Part shown: positions 1 to 10,514 of the stretch, piece after piece
Position numbering within the stretch: the stretch's first letter is position 1
How the letters are laid out: every line of letters starts with the position of its first letter
From: Halichoerus grypus
Taxonomy: Eukaryota > Chordata > Mammalia > Carnivora > Phocidae
Direction: 5' to 3'
DNA: 64,000 nucleotides
Assembly: GCF_964656455.1 (NCBI RefSeq)
Contig: NC_135717.1
Coordinates: forward strand, 155,845,062-155,909,061
Made by a program: the position numbers and the translations under genes
The notes under the pieces: model-generated
The model's input: only the letters and a program-made list of their open reading frames with translations
The model's database searches: none
Told to the model about the DNA's origin: nothing

Positions 1-229
1 ACGGTGTTTACATTGACTAGACTGGCCAGAGAAGGGCTTTTTTGTTCCAAGTTCATTTTTTTCTAGTCTATTCAGTTAGTACTGATTATATAAATATTGC
101 ATTATTGTCCCTATTCACTGGGACACCCACAGACCTTCCTTTACAACCTACACCCAACTTCTGACTTGTGTAAGTTTCCCTAGGGTAGCCTTTCTACTTA
201 GATTATCATGCCTTCTCCAGGAAAGAGCA

Positions 230-960
230 TATTTGTTATGGGGCTGATGACCTAGAAAGGCTACCCCAAACAAGCATTCATCGAGTTCCTACTAAGTAAT
301 AGGAGCTGCACTAGTATTAGAAATAGACACTGACTTGTCTTTAACACAAGATACTCAGAGTCAAGTGGGGAAAGCAGTTCTGATGTAGGGTAATAACTGC
401 TATATTGGAGGATTTAACCATCCCCTACCCAGACTTGGCAAGCAGGGAAGACTTGTTAGGGAAGTAACAACTCAGCTGAGATTTGAAGGACAAGTAGGAG
501 GAAGCCTAGTGAAGAGGGGTGTAGGGCAAATGTACAGCATTCAGAATGAAGTAGCAACATATGTTAAATGTGGAAACATCATCCACTATGACAAGATTCG
601 AGATCGACAATCAATTCCATTTCAGTACGTCCCAAGCGCAGGCTGTAGAAGAGGTAGCTTCAAAAGAGGTGATTCAAGTAGAGACATGAAGGGTGTGTCA
701 AATATGGAACTCTGTGTTATCTTTGTATGCAATCGAGAGCCATTTAAGATTCAGAGATAGGGAGGACTATGATCGGCTTTGCTTCTCAGGAAGATCTCTC
801 CAGGGCAAGGGTGGAAGGAAAAGATAAGATGAGGGACAGGGAAACCCATTCAGAGGCTGAAGCAGGAGAGTTTATGTGGTAGCAGTGGAGGAGGAGACAA
901 CAGCGGACAGATGAGAAAGCTACTTAGAAGGAATATTAGGCAGGAGTTTGCAACCATGGA
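230..960 (+). repeat. Ancient interspersed repeat, family A (unassigned)
   Basis: Purine-rich, non-coding sequence that resembles a long, old mammalian repeat recognised by phrases such as 'gagatttgaaggacaagtag' and 'ggtagcagtggagga'. Similar pieces recur at 3640-4020, 5321-6100, 25695-25990 and 56930-57160. I recognise the family by sight but do not trust my memory of its name. The 83-codon open frame at 509-760 lies inside it and is not a gene candidate. Confidence 0.5.
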
Positions 961-1299
961 ACACAGGCGGGGAAGGAGGAGGAACAAAGTTGAGGACAAT
1001 GCTTAGGCTTTCTTGGGCTCCTGCGTGGATGGCATTACATTCCGTGAGATACCGCATGCTTCCTATTGGTAGTGCTAATTAAAAATAGCTGGACACACGC
1101 CTGGATTCTGGAGATTTTAAGCAGAAGTGATCCATAGTATTCCTTAGCTGGAAACTTCCCTCTCTATGCAAGAGGTTTGAGACTGTGGCCTTTTCCACCA
1201 CAGGGAGTCTTCTGATACGTGGCCTTTTATGTTCTCATGCTACTCTCCTCCGTGGGCTTCTCTCTTTTATAACACATAGCAGACTGTGCTGCACTTGTC
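961..1299. other. No feature recognised
   Basis: Unremarkable unique-looking sequence between a family A repeat and an L2 fragment. No open frame or clear repeat was seen. Confidence 0.5.
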
Positions 1300-1515
1300 T
1301 CTTTACTTAACTCTTTTCCTTACTAGACTGTGAGCACCTTTTGAGCAGGGACCGTGTCTTATGAATCATGACTCAGACATTTGTGAACTCCACAGTGTAC
1401 TCAACATTCATAGTGTCTACTATGTGTCAGGCACCAATTCACTGTCTGCTCAGGACCTTGCATAGTGCCCGGCACATAGGAGACCTTCAATGAATGCTTA
1501 AGGAATTGAATGCAG
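1300..1515 (+). mobile_element. L2 LINE 3' end
   Basis: The typical L2 3' end reads 'agactgtgagcacc', then 'gagcagggaccgtgtctta', and ends with 'ggcacataggagaccttcaa' and 'tgaatgctta'. The middle (about 1370-1440) holds an extra stretch that repeats the same kind of tail, so it may be two overlapping fragments. It has no coding capacity. Confidence 0.65.
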
Positions 1516-1609
1516 CCCAACATATGATCTAGTTGGCTACTCTTCAAAGATTTTTACTCTAATGTGAACAAGCCTCAGAGTGTGAGTTCTATGCAGACAG
1601 GTTGTTGAG

Positions 1610-1712
1610 ACTAGCCTTTCTACTCAGGTAGTCTGAGGACCAATAGTTTTGGCATTACCTTGTTAGAAATACAGGATCTCAGTGCCATCCCCTACCCCAC
1701 CCCCCGCCCCAC
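1610..1712 (-). mobile_element. MER5A-like hAT fragment
   Basis: 'gtctgaggaccaatagt' followed by 'cttgttagaaatacaggatc' and 'tcagtgccatcccctacccc' follows the MER5A antisense order. MER5A is a short non-autonomous hAT-Charlie transposon. Both ends are degraded and no terminal repeat is visible. Confidence 0.5.
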
Positions 1713-2104
1713 GCACACAACATGCACATTTACTGAATCATAACCTATGTTGTAGTAAGGGCCCCAGGAAATCTGGGTGCATGGTACGGTTTGAGAAGCT
1801 TGCCTCGAGAGGCCGTATGAATTGCTTTAGCCCACAGGTGAGCAGTTGTGCAAATGGTGACACCCCAGTATTCCCTGATTATGCCTTGGTGTGCTCCTAC
1901 ATTCAGTCCAGGCTCAACTTTCTTCGCCACCAAACTCCAGTCACAAAGGGGCAAGTTTTTTTCCTATCTTGTTTTATCAATCTCTTACCCATCTGGTTAG
2001 GCTGCACTATGGTAATACCCAATAAAGCGAGTAATAATGTCTGCTGTGTTTCCAGAATAATAGTGATTAACCATGGGTACTTTGCAATTAATTCAGTATG
2101 TATT
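1713..2104. other. No gene; spurious open frames
   Basis: Open frames of 141 codons (+, 1682-2107) and 69 codons (-) overlap here. The longer one starts inside the MER5A fragment, ends in the MIR and has a low-complexity Pro/His-rich start. I read both as chance frames. No repeat was recognised in the core of this stretch. Confidence 0.5.
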
Positions 2105-2245
2105 TAAATCCCGAGTCTGTCACTGATTAACGGACCCATTTTCTCATCAGTAAAATGAGGGTAACAGTAGTATCCACATCATAGGATCAGGGTGAGGAAT
2201 ACATGAGGTATTGAGTACCTAACTCAGTAATTGACACACAGAACT
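2105..2245 (+). mobile_element. MIR SINE
   Basis: 'cccattttctcatcagtaaa' and 'atgagggtaacagtagtatc' match the MIR core region, followed by an eroded tail around 'gagtacctaactcagtaatt'. The tRNA-like head is mostly missing. Confidence 0.7.
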
Positions 2246-2471
2246 CGTTACATGTAAATGCAATGACTCCTTTTATGTAAATCCTTTCAACTTTTCAGTA
2301 GCTGTTTAATAACACTTATTGGAGATCTGTGATGTGTAAAGCCTTGTAGCGTGGAGGATGCAAAGATCTACACCGTAAGTCCAGTGAAGGAGATAAAAAA
2401 CAAGTAGACAAATTATTGTACTGAAAGGGAGAATCTACTAAGTGCCACACATATGATCTGTTGCTATAGGT

Positions 2472-2622
2472 CAGTGGTCCTCAGTGTGGCTTTTATAAAA
2501 CACTGATGCCAGGCTCTCCCCCTAGAAACTTTGATTCAATTGACCTATTTGGCATCTGGTATTTTTTAAGTACACCCTGGATGGTTCTATGTGCAGCAGG
2601 TTTCAGACCACAGACATAAGAA
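2472..2622 (+). mobile_element. MER5A hAT transposon copy
   Basis: 'cagtggtcctcagtgtggc' is a good match to the MER5A left end. 'ctctccccctagaaactttg' and 'attcaattgacctatttggc' are the internal MER5A body. The right end is degraded near 'ttcagaccacag', so no 8-bp duplication can be shown. Confidence 0.65.
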
Positions 2623-2867
2623 ATCCAATGAGAAGAAATCACTTCTGGACGAGATTCTTGAAGAAAGCTTATGGAAAGGGTTATCTGGAGGGCATGGTAT
2701 GATAATTTTTAAACTTAATTAAGAATCATGTTTTTTATTACAAAAACTTAAAATGGTGAAAACTATTTTGAAAAAAAAGCAAAAAATCCACACTGAAATC
2801 CATCATTCTTTTATTTTGTATAGTTTTCTCCCTTCTTTTATCCATATGCATATATATTTGTCATACT

Positions 2868-3198
2868 TAGAACTATTCAATAGAAATATAATGTGAGCCT
2901 GAAATTTAAGCCACACATGTAATTTTAATTTTCCCAAAATCTATATTATAAAAATTTAAAAGATACAGAAAAAAGTAATTTTAATAATGTATTTCATTTA
3001 ACCTAATAATACAAATATTATCATTCTAACATATAATCAATATAAAATTAATGAGATAAAATTTGGGGTTTTTTACATACTAAATATTCAAAATCCAGTG
3101 TGTACTTTACACTTAATACAAATCTTAATTCAGACTAGCCTCATTTCAAAAACTCAATAGCTATATGCAGCTGGTGGCTATCATGTTGGACGGCATAG
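2868..3198. mobile_element. hAT-type MER element with degenerate inverted ends
   Basis: The left end 'tagaactattcaatagaaat' and the right end 'catgttggacggcatag' form an imperfect terminal inverted repeat of the 'ctgtccaatagaa' type found in a common mammalian hAT-Charlie MER family. The body is AT-rich and non-coding. The flanking 8-mers do not match, so the duplication has decayed. Family membership is from memory of the ends and body; no subfamily is claimed. Confidence 0.6.
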
Positions 3199-3403
3199 TT
3201 CTAGAAAGTATGATTTATATAAGACATGGAAGGGATTCAGAAGTAGCGGATATTTTGTAACTATTATTATTGTTTTTGTAGTTATTGCTGACATAGAGAT
3301 CTGGTTCAAGACAAATCTCAGACCATATTGGGAATTACCTCAAATACTGGGTTAAGGTATTCTAATTTTATTTAATGGTCATGAGAAAGGACTGGCAATT
3401 TTT

Positions 3404-3602
3404 TTTTTTAAGATTTTATTTATTTATTTTGACAGAGAGAGAGAGACACAGCGAGAGAGGGAACACAAGCAGGGGGAGTGGGAGAGGGAGAAGCAGGCTT
3501 CCTGCTGAGCAGGGAGCCTGATGCGGGACTCCATCCCAGGACCCTGGGATCATGAGCTGAGCCGAAGGCAGACGCTTAAAGACTGAGCCACCCAGGCACC
3601 CC
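3404..3602 (-). mobile_element. SINEC, carnivore tRNA-Lys SINE
   Basis: This is a reverse-complement copy. An oligo-T run and AAATAAA-type tail complement come first (3404-3430), then a GA-rich complement of the CT tract. The head ends in 'gagccacccaggcacccc' with A- and B-box remnants. It is flanked by a direct repeat 'actggcaattttt' (3391-3403 and 3606-3618), the target-site duplication. The 65-codon open frame here is part of the SINE. Confidence 0.95.
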
Positions 3603-3639
3603 AGCACTGGCAATTTTTAATAAGAATATTAATTTAGCT

Positions 3640-4290
3640 GGAATATGTTAGATGAATTGGAAGAAAGGCCAGTTGGAGGTGAGAAGGCCAATTAGAAGTC
3701 CAAGGGAGAGCTAATTATGGTGTGGATTACAGCCAAGGCAGGGGAAATAGAAAGAAAGGAATAAATAGGGTAATGTTCACAAAGACATGGTGATTGATTT
3801 CATTTGGGATTAGAGTAGAGAATAGAGTCAAAGATGACTCCTTGGCAGATCAGAAAGTCAAAGGGAAGAATTCGTCTAGGGGGTACAGGAATGATTTTGT
3901 TCAACTGTAGTCATGTTGAATTTGAGATGACTTTCTGATCCAAATGTCTAGCTGGTGATGATTGGAATGTGGGCTTGGAGTTTACCAAGAGTGAGGGGTG
4001 AAACCAAAGAAGAGAGTGAAGAACATAACAGAGGAGTTCTGTAGGGCAATATGAAAGCTTTCTTTAAATATCTGAAGAACTGATATCTGGGGAAATGGGC
4101 ACCAATGTGACTCTGCAAAGCAAAAACAGCATTAGTCAGGAAAGTTATAGAGAGGCAGAGGTTAGCTTCATATATAAGTAATCTAACACTCAGATAATTG
4201 TCCATACATAGACTATGTGGCCTCAAAAGGTAGTAAATTCCTTGGGTCCTTTTTAGAGCAAACATTTAGAAATAAAAGCACATGTAAATT
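3640..4290 (+). repeat. Ancient interspersed repeat, family A (second copy)
   Basis: 'agagtcaaagatgactcctt' and 'catgttgaatttgagatga' occur in the same order as in the family seen at 230-960 and 5321-6100. The last 250 bases fit less well. The minus-strand 105-codon frame (3948-4265) crosses it without any recognisable domain. Confidence 0.45.
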
Positions 4291-4801
4291 CACATCACAT
4301 GCCTTTCTTCCTTTCTAACTAGACTTTGCATCATTTCTATAAGAGCTTATTTAAACTCCAGTCTTTGATATACAACCTAGGTAGACTGTTACCCTCTGTG
4401 AAACTCCCTTATTCATAGGTTTCTGGGCTTATGCCATACCACTGGTAGTTTAACCATGGTCAGGCAGGTTTTATGAGCCTCCCTGGACTCATCCTTCTTC
4501 TGCTTGCTCCTTGAGTCTTTCTGACAGAGAGTATTCTCTCAACACATGGTTACTCTGTTTTCCAGCCAGGGAACAATCTCCTTTTGGCTTTCTTCTTTCT
4601 ATTCTACCAATGGTAACTATTAAGAGGGCATATGTGTTTTGGTTTCTAGGGAGAGTCTATTATTCCCTTTTCTCCTCCTACCTCTCCTTAGATTGAATCA
4701 GAATCAATAAAAAGTACATTTAGTCAATTATAGGGTTAAGTTGTGGTATAATTTTTGTATGATATGAAAAGAAGTAAAATCTGAACCCGCATGAAGGTGC
4801 A
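4291..4801. other. No feature recognised
   Basis: AT-balanced unique-looking sequence. The 61-codon frame at 4511-4696 has no supporting features. Confidence 0.5.
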
Positions 4802-4892
4802 TGGCCTCCTTCCCTCCCTCTCTGTCTCTCTGTCTCTGTCTCTGTCTCTCTCTCCCCCCTCCCTCCTTTCCTTCTTCTTCCTCTTCTCTTGA
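4802..4892. repeat. Polypyrimidine tract
   Basis: Almost pure C/T over about 85 bases, built from CTCT, CTGT and CCCTCC units. It explains the strongly biased Ser/Leu and Arg/Glu open frames on the two strands, which are not genes. Confidence 0.85.
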
Positions 4893-5152
4893 ATCTTTTT
4901 CTTATTTTGGCTTGACATTGGAAATATTAGTGGTTATAAAGGGGTCTCAGTCTTTCTCCCAAAAGACATCAAGATTCTTTTTCTTCAACTTTCATCTTTT
5001 TAGAAAATAAGCAGGATTCTGGGAGGATTTGGAGCATTCCAGATGATGCCATTGTGTGTTCTCTTCTTGTTTTAGGCCCAAATCCTAGAAGCAAAAGAAG
5101 CTTTGTGGAAACACATGGCTCAGGCTATTAACTCAAACCTCCATTGGAGAGA

Positions 5153-5335
5153 GTACAATGTAGTGGTAGGAGCATAGACCCTGGAGTCAGGCTGCCAGGT
5201 TCAGTCCTAGCTCTAGCACTCACTAGCTATGTGCCCTAGGTCAAAATTGTTTCACCTCTATGTTTCCTCCATTCTTAACCTGTAAAGTAGGGATGTGTTA
5301 TTTCTATAGTTATGTGGCTGGCACTGAGGATAGAG
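5153..5335 (+). mobile_element. MIR SINE
   Basis: The head is 'gtagtggtaggagcatagac'; the B-box region is 'ccaggttcagtcctagctct'; the core contains 'ctagctatgtgccctagg' and 'taacctgtaaagtagggatg'. This is one of the better preserved heads in the window. It runs into a family A repeat. Confidence 0.8.
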
Positions 5336-6100
5336 CAGTAATGAAACAGATAACATCCCTGTTCTGATAGAGCTTACATTCTAGCAAAGAAGACAGAAAA
5401 CAAACAAGCATATGATTTGTTGAGTGGTGATAAGAGCAAAGAAGAAAAGCAATACAAGGTAAAAGGATATAGAGTGATGGAAGTGTACAATTTTTATAGA
5501 AAAAATTTTATGGAAAAAAAGATAAAGCCTTTGTGAAGAGTGATGTTTCAGCAAAGACTTTGTACATATATGGGCAAAGCGTATCCAAAGTGAGGAAAAG
5601 CAGATACAAGGCCTTGGTGAGGGAAGCTTCTTTGCATGTTCAAGGAATAACAAGGAAACCAGCATCACTGGATGAGAGTGAGGGGGATAAAAGGGTTCCA
5701 GAAGATGAAATCAGAATGTAGAGAGAAGACGATCATTGATGGCCTTGTGGCCATGGTAAGAGGTTGGATGGTATTCTGAGCAGAATGGAAAGTCATTGGA
5801 GAAGAATAAGAAATGACTGCAAAGATTTTGCCAAGGCAATTGGAATTCTGTATAAAGCTGTCAGTTACTGAGGTGAGGGAATATTGAGGAAGAAACAGAA
5901 TGGGGATATCAAAAGTTTATAACCAGACATATTAAATTTGAGATGCCTATTAAATTTTTAATTGGAAAAGTCAAGTAGGAAGTTTAATATATACATTTGG
6001 AGTTCAAATGCTGCTGTGAGTCTATGTGAGGTAAGAACTGAGAATTAGCCATTGAATTTGATAACAGATTATTAGTGCCTTGGACAGGAATTTTCAATAT
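5336..6100 (+). repeat. Ancient interspersed repeat, family A (third, longest copy)
   Basis: Starts with 'gagcttacattctagcaaag' and contains, in order, 'atgtttcagcaaagacttt', 'gttcaaggaataacaagga', 'gatggccttgtggccatgg', 'gaaagtcattggagaa', 'tttgagatgcctattaaat' and 'actgagaattagccattg'. This is the order of a long mammalian repeat I recognise but cannot name with confidence. The frames at 5381-5721 are chance frames within it. Confidence 0.6.
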
Positions 6101-6669
6101 TTTAATATCTCAACATTTCAGTGGGAGGATGAATGCCTGACACCAGATAGCAGATAGGGAGATAGAGAATGAGATGATTCTGTTTCTGGCTGTGATGTCT
6201 GAGCTTATATCAAACCAACCACCTGCTGAAATAACTAGAAAAGCTGGATTTAAAAAATCTATTTGAAGATATCTGAGATATACTGAGACAAAGTATTTGA
6301 GAAGCCAAGATGCAGAAAAGAAATACATTGAGGTAAGCTCAATATTTGATACTGGGGTTCTTTTCTACTTAAGGAATTCACCTATTCATAAATGGTACTA
6401 GAAATAGAAGCTAGGAAACCAAGCAGGAAGTGATAACAAAGGAATTAAGAGCTCACCAGACCTATGGACAGTGTAATGGAGCTGTAGAGACCAAAAATTA
6501 GAGGGGGCAGGACTGTGAATAACTCGGGATTTCATTTGGGAGCCCTGATGGGTTTTATCCTAAGTAAGAGCAACCAGAAATAGACCAACCTTCCCAAAGA
6601 GTAAAACCCAGCTTCTCCTCACCTCAATCACAGACTAGAGTAACTGTCTTCCAGAAGCAAAAATAAATT
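6101..6669. other. No feature recognised
   Basis: Unique-looking sequence before a hAT element. The 72-codon minus frame at 6110-6328 shows no domain. Confidence 0.45.
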
Positions 6670-6677
6670 CTCTGGAG

Positions 6678-6873
6678 CAGAGCTGTCTGAGAGAACTTTA
6701 TGTGATGATGGAAATGTTCTCGATCTGTTCTAATGAGGCAGCAACTAGCCACATGTGACTCTTGAGCACTTGCAATTTGACTAGTATGACTGAGGAAATA
6801 ATTTTTTTAATTGTAATTAATTTAAGCTTAAATAACCACGTGTGCTCTGTTGCCATCACATTGGACAGTGTAG
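6678..6873. mobile_element. hAT-type MER element with intact 8-bp duplication
   Basis: The ends 'cagagctgtctgagag' and 'cattggacagtgtag' are imperfect inverted repeats. The element is flanked by a perfect 8-bp direct repeat 'ctctggag' at 6670-6677 and 6874-6881, the duplication length made by hAT transposases. The body, with 'actagccacatgtgactc' and 'cacttgcaatttgactagt', is non-coding and about 196 bases long. The end sequence relates it to the element at 2868-3198. Confidence 0.8.
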
Positions 6874-6929
6874 CTCTGGAGGAAGATAACATCATGCAGA
6901 GCCTCAAATTATCTCTATAATTTTTCATA

Positions 6930-7880
6930 CATCATCATGTCTACTTTTGAAAAATAGAAGGCGTATCAGAATATAAGAATAAATGACTAAAAAATGAGAA
7001 AAAAATTAAGAGAACCATAGATGATCCAAATGTATCAACAATGATTAATATATTTTAATAACAATGAAAAAATAGGAATTCCAGCAGAAAACTGGTACTA
7101 GAAAAATAGAAATAAATGGAAATTTGAGACCAGAAAATTTTAAATTTCAGTAGATGGGTTTGGTTGTAGATTAGAAACAGCTGATGAGAAGATTAGTAAA
7201 CTGGAAGATTGGTCATTAGAAAATGTCTGTATTGAAGTGCAGGGGAAAAAGAATGGAAAAAATAGAAAAGCCCCTATAAGACATGAAACACAGTAAACAG
7301 GTCTAGCATTCATGCAATTGAAGTACCAGAAGGAGAGGAGAGAGAATGGGATATGAACAGTCTTTCAAGATATAAGAATATAAATAATCATTCAAGACAT
7401 AAGAATTTTGAGAACTAATGGAAGTCCTCAAACCACATTCAAGAAACTGTACGCATTCTAGGTAAGATGAATGCAAGCAAACTACACGTGGGTACATTGG
7501 AGAAAAACTATTGAAAAGACAAAAGATCTTTAGAACAGTCAGAGCATGGAACATTACCTTCAAAGGAGCAACAGTTAAGACTTAACTGACTTCTTGTTGA
7601 AAATTATGGAAGCAGGACAACAATGAAGCATCTTTAAAGAACTGGAAAAAAAAAACCCTGAGAACCTAACATTCTATACTTCAGTGAACATATCTGTTTA
7701 AATGTAGGCAACATCACGATGTTTTCACGCAAACAAAAATGAAGAGAACAGACTCGCAAACACAGAAGAAATACTAAGGGAAGAGTTTTAGGCAAAAGGA
7801 AAATGATCCCAGATAAAAGTGCCAGAAGGAACAAAAATCACTTGAAAGGATAAAATGTGGAAGATCCACATGAAACAATT
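6930..7880 (+). mobile_element. HAL1/old L1 fragment (ORF1 side)
   Basis: Sense-strand order typical of HAL1/L1M: 'attggagaaaaactattga', 'acattaccttcaaaggagca', 'attatggaagcaggacaaca', 'aacctaacattctatacttc', 'gaagaaatactaagggaaga' and 'ttaggcaaaaggaaaatgat'. The ORF1-like frame is destroyed by many stops and shifts, so nothing is translatable over more than a few dozen codons. The upstream limit is uncertain. Confidence 0.7.
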
Positions 7881-9675
7881 TAATGTCTGATTGTCAAGGA
7901 GCAGGGAGCTATGATCATACAAATTTCAGGGTCTTGCATTCAAACCAACCATACGCAATTCCATTTTGTATAACCTATGTCAGTTCCTGGCCTAAATGAA
8001 TCAAAACACTGCATCTCTTACCATAAAGTAGAAGCTGGCATAAATCTGTGTGCAATGCCAGATTGGTTATCAGGTTACCCCTGGAAACTTAAGTATCTTA
8101 TTAGGACAATAGCCACAGTTAGAAAATTAAATGCGTTGAAGAGAACATAAGCAAAAACAAAGAATTGTTTTCTGTTGAACAGTTTACCACACCAGAAACT
8201 GCTAACATAAAAAGGATGTGGTAATTCTGAATATGTTATTCAACTCCATTTTGTTTTAAGGCAAAAGACTGGACCACATATTTAACTCAAGAATCCCACA
8301 TCCTACTTCTCTTTTCCATATTAATCGGAAGTACCTCACTTCTTTGAACTTTTACTTTAGAGGGAGGGTATAGAGAATGAAAGTACTGACAATGAATCTG
8401 ACACTTGAGATGAAAGCCTTACATAGGAGTAGAATAATGCAACCAGGAAGGACCTAAAGGTTATTGAGTCCAGGGAGTTCTGGAAGCTTGGGAGAGGGAT
8501 GGGGCTAGGTAGGGGTGGGCAAGAGATTGATAGGGCTCTTTAGATTTCCTCCTTTAGCTAGAGCTATCCCAGTTCAATTATGATTCTATTTGAAGGAATC
8601 TTTCTATTGATTACATTAAGGGGGAAAAAATACTTTTCCCAATTTTTTTTTCATTTTTCCCAGTTTTTTTGTTTTTTTTTTTTCATTTTTCCCAATTAAA
8701 TGGCAGTCACTGGTTTAGGCCAACCCACTCAGTGAGGAAAACTACCTCAGAGAAGAGAACAAAGAAGTTTTACATTACAATTTTGTGGAGCTTCAAATGA
8801 AACTTTTTTTTTCCCCTGCAAAAAAGACCCCAAGCTTTACCCAGTAGGAGTACTCATGTGTGACACTTTACATTAGTCAGGTTGAGGAAATTACCTGGAT
8901 AATTTTACTGGCAAATAAATCAGTAATCTGAAATGATTTAGCATGGGACTAATGACACTTTATATCATTTTAAGTACGGTTAAATTTCTTAATTACAGAT
9001 ACTCTAGAGACTTAGAAAAATGGCTACAATTATGCATGTTATTAATTCTAAGGAAACACAGCTTCCTGGGCAGCACCTGCTAGGTATATGCAATTGCCAG
9101 GTTAATATGGATGATTAGAAATTAATAGTTTCCACTCTCTTAAGCCACAGTTAACTCCTGAAATCTTTACCCAGTTGCACACGTGTCCATAGTGGTTTAT
9201 TTTAATATTTTATGACGATGTCCTTACATTTCATACCTTTCAGAGGTTGGGAAAATTCAGTACACATATTGAGCATTAGACAAAGAATATGTAGAAGCTG
9301 ATTCCTTGAATCTGCGTCTTCTGAAAACACATCTTTTAAGAGAAAAAATATGTTCTCAGTGCAAAATTATAGAAGAGAAAAGAAATGGCACTCCCTATGT
9401 GATTTTTTTCACTTCCAAAGTGAAAGTTGAGTAAATGGTAATGTACTTTTTTTCCCACCACTTCATATGTGTCTGATGGGCAAAGACTTATATTTATATT
9501 CATTTTCTTCAACCTTCATCAAATTATCCTTCAGCTTTAACTTGAAAGCCTTCAGATATTCTAGTTCTTAGCATTTAGGCAGAATTTTGTCTTCATGAGC
9601 CACAAGTACTCCATAACTTTAAGAAGGAAATTGCAGTCATGTGCTACATCCATGTTCTTCAGTATCAGGACAGTG
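7881..9675. other. Intergenic, no gene; T-rich duplicated patch
   Basis: About 1.8 kb with no repeat that I can assign and no open frame above 60 codons. A T-rich patch at 8630-8700 repeats 'tttttccca' three times. Around 8870-9180 the sequence is AT-rich and repeat-free. Confidence 0.45.
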
Positions 9676-9895
9676 ATTAATACTTAACATTGAGTACCAA
9701 CTCAAGAGCATGCCCAGTCATTTGCTTTACACACATTATCCCAATATCATCTATCCTGCAACCCCATACATACTCTAATTATACATGTTTTATAGATTTA
9801 GAAACTTAGGTTCAGGAAAAAAAAAAAAAAGAAATTGCCCAGTGTCACAAAGCTAATAGGGGTTAAGCTGGGCCTTGAACTCTGTTTTTACTCCA
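9676..9895 (-). mobile_element. MIR SINE
   Basis: Antisense MIR: 'tgctttacacacattatccc', 'ttttatagatttagaaactt', then 'attgcccagtgtcacaaagc' and 'ggccttgaactctg'. An A-run (about 9819-9832) sits inside the core where the family has 'gaggcacagagagg', and looks like an expansion or small insertion. Confidence 0.75.
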
Positions 9896-10514
9896 AAATG
9901 CATGCCTGGAAGACTATGATATCTAACTCTGGTGCAATGCTATGGCCAGGAAAAATACTATCTCATTTGAATAATGATGCTTTATATTTACAAAGTTCTT
10001 TGTCACTTTGTCATATTAGATCCAAAAAGCTCTCTAAGGAGGTGGGAAGGTAAAGAACCTAGGACATAAAGAGGATGTGATATACCCCATATCTTATATT
10101 TTTCTGAAAAATCCAAGTTCTTTCCAAGAACTTTGCCCCCATGCAATAAAATACATAATTATAATAATAATAAAATAATGTAAACACGTGTTGAATGCCT
10201 ATCACGTGCCAAAGGCTTTTCTTCTCTCTGCCATCATTCTGTCGGAAAATCTTAACATTTCAAAAAACAAAAAACAAAAAATCTGAACATTTTATTAACA
10301 TTTTTATGTCTATAGTAATGTCAGTGGGCCCATAACTGTCTCTGCTTTCAATCTGGAATTACTTTTCCATTATGCACTGTCCCAAATATGTACACATGGT
10401 CATTTAGGAGCCCTGGAAATCATTCCTTTACACTTTTCTGGCTATATCCAAACAGTACTAACTTAGTACCAGATCTCTGCATTTCACACCAGAGTTATTA
10501 CGGTTTTCTAGTCA
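9896..10514. other. No gene; short MIR-like patch
   Basis: Around 10170-10240 'gttgaatgcctatcacgtgc' and 'caaaggcttttc' resemble the start of an antisense MIR. Otherwise no feature was seen. Confidence 0.4.

Noticed and set aside
1682..2107. 141-codon + strand frame
   Set aside because: It begins within a MER5A fragment and ends in a MIR. No conserved domain was seen.
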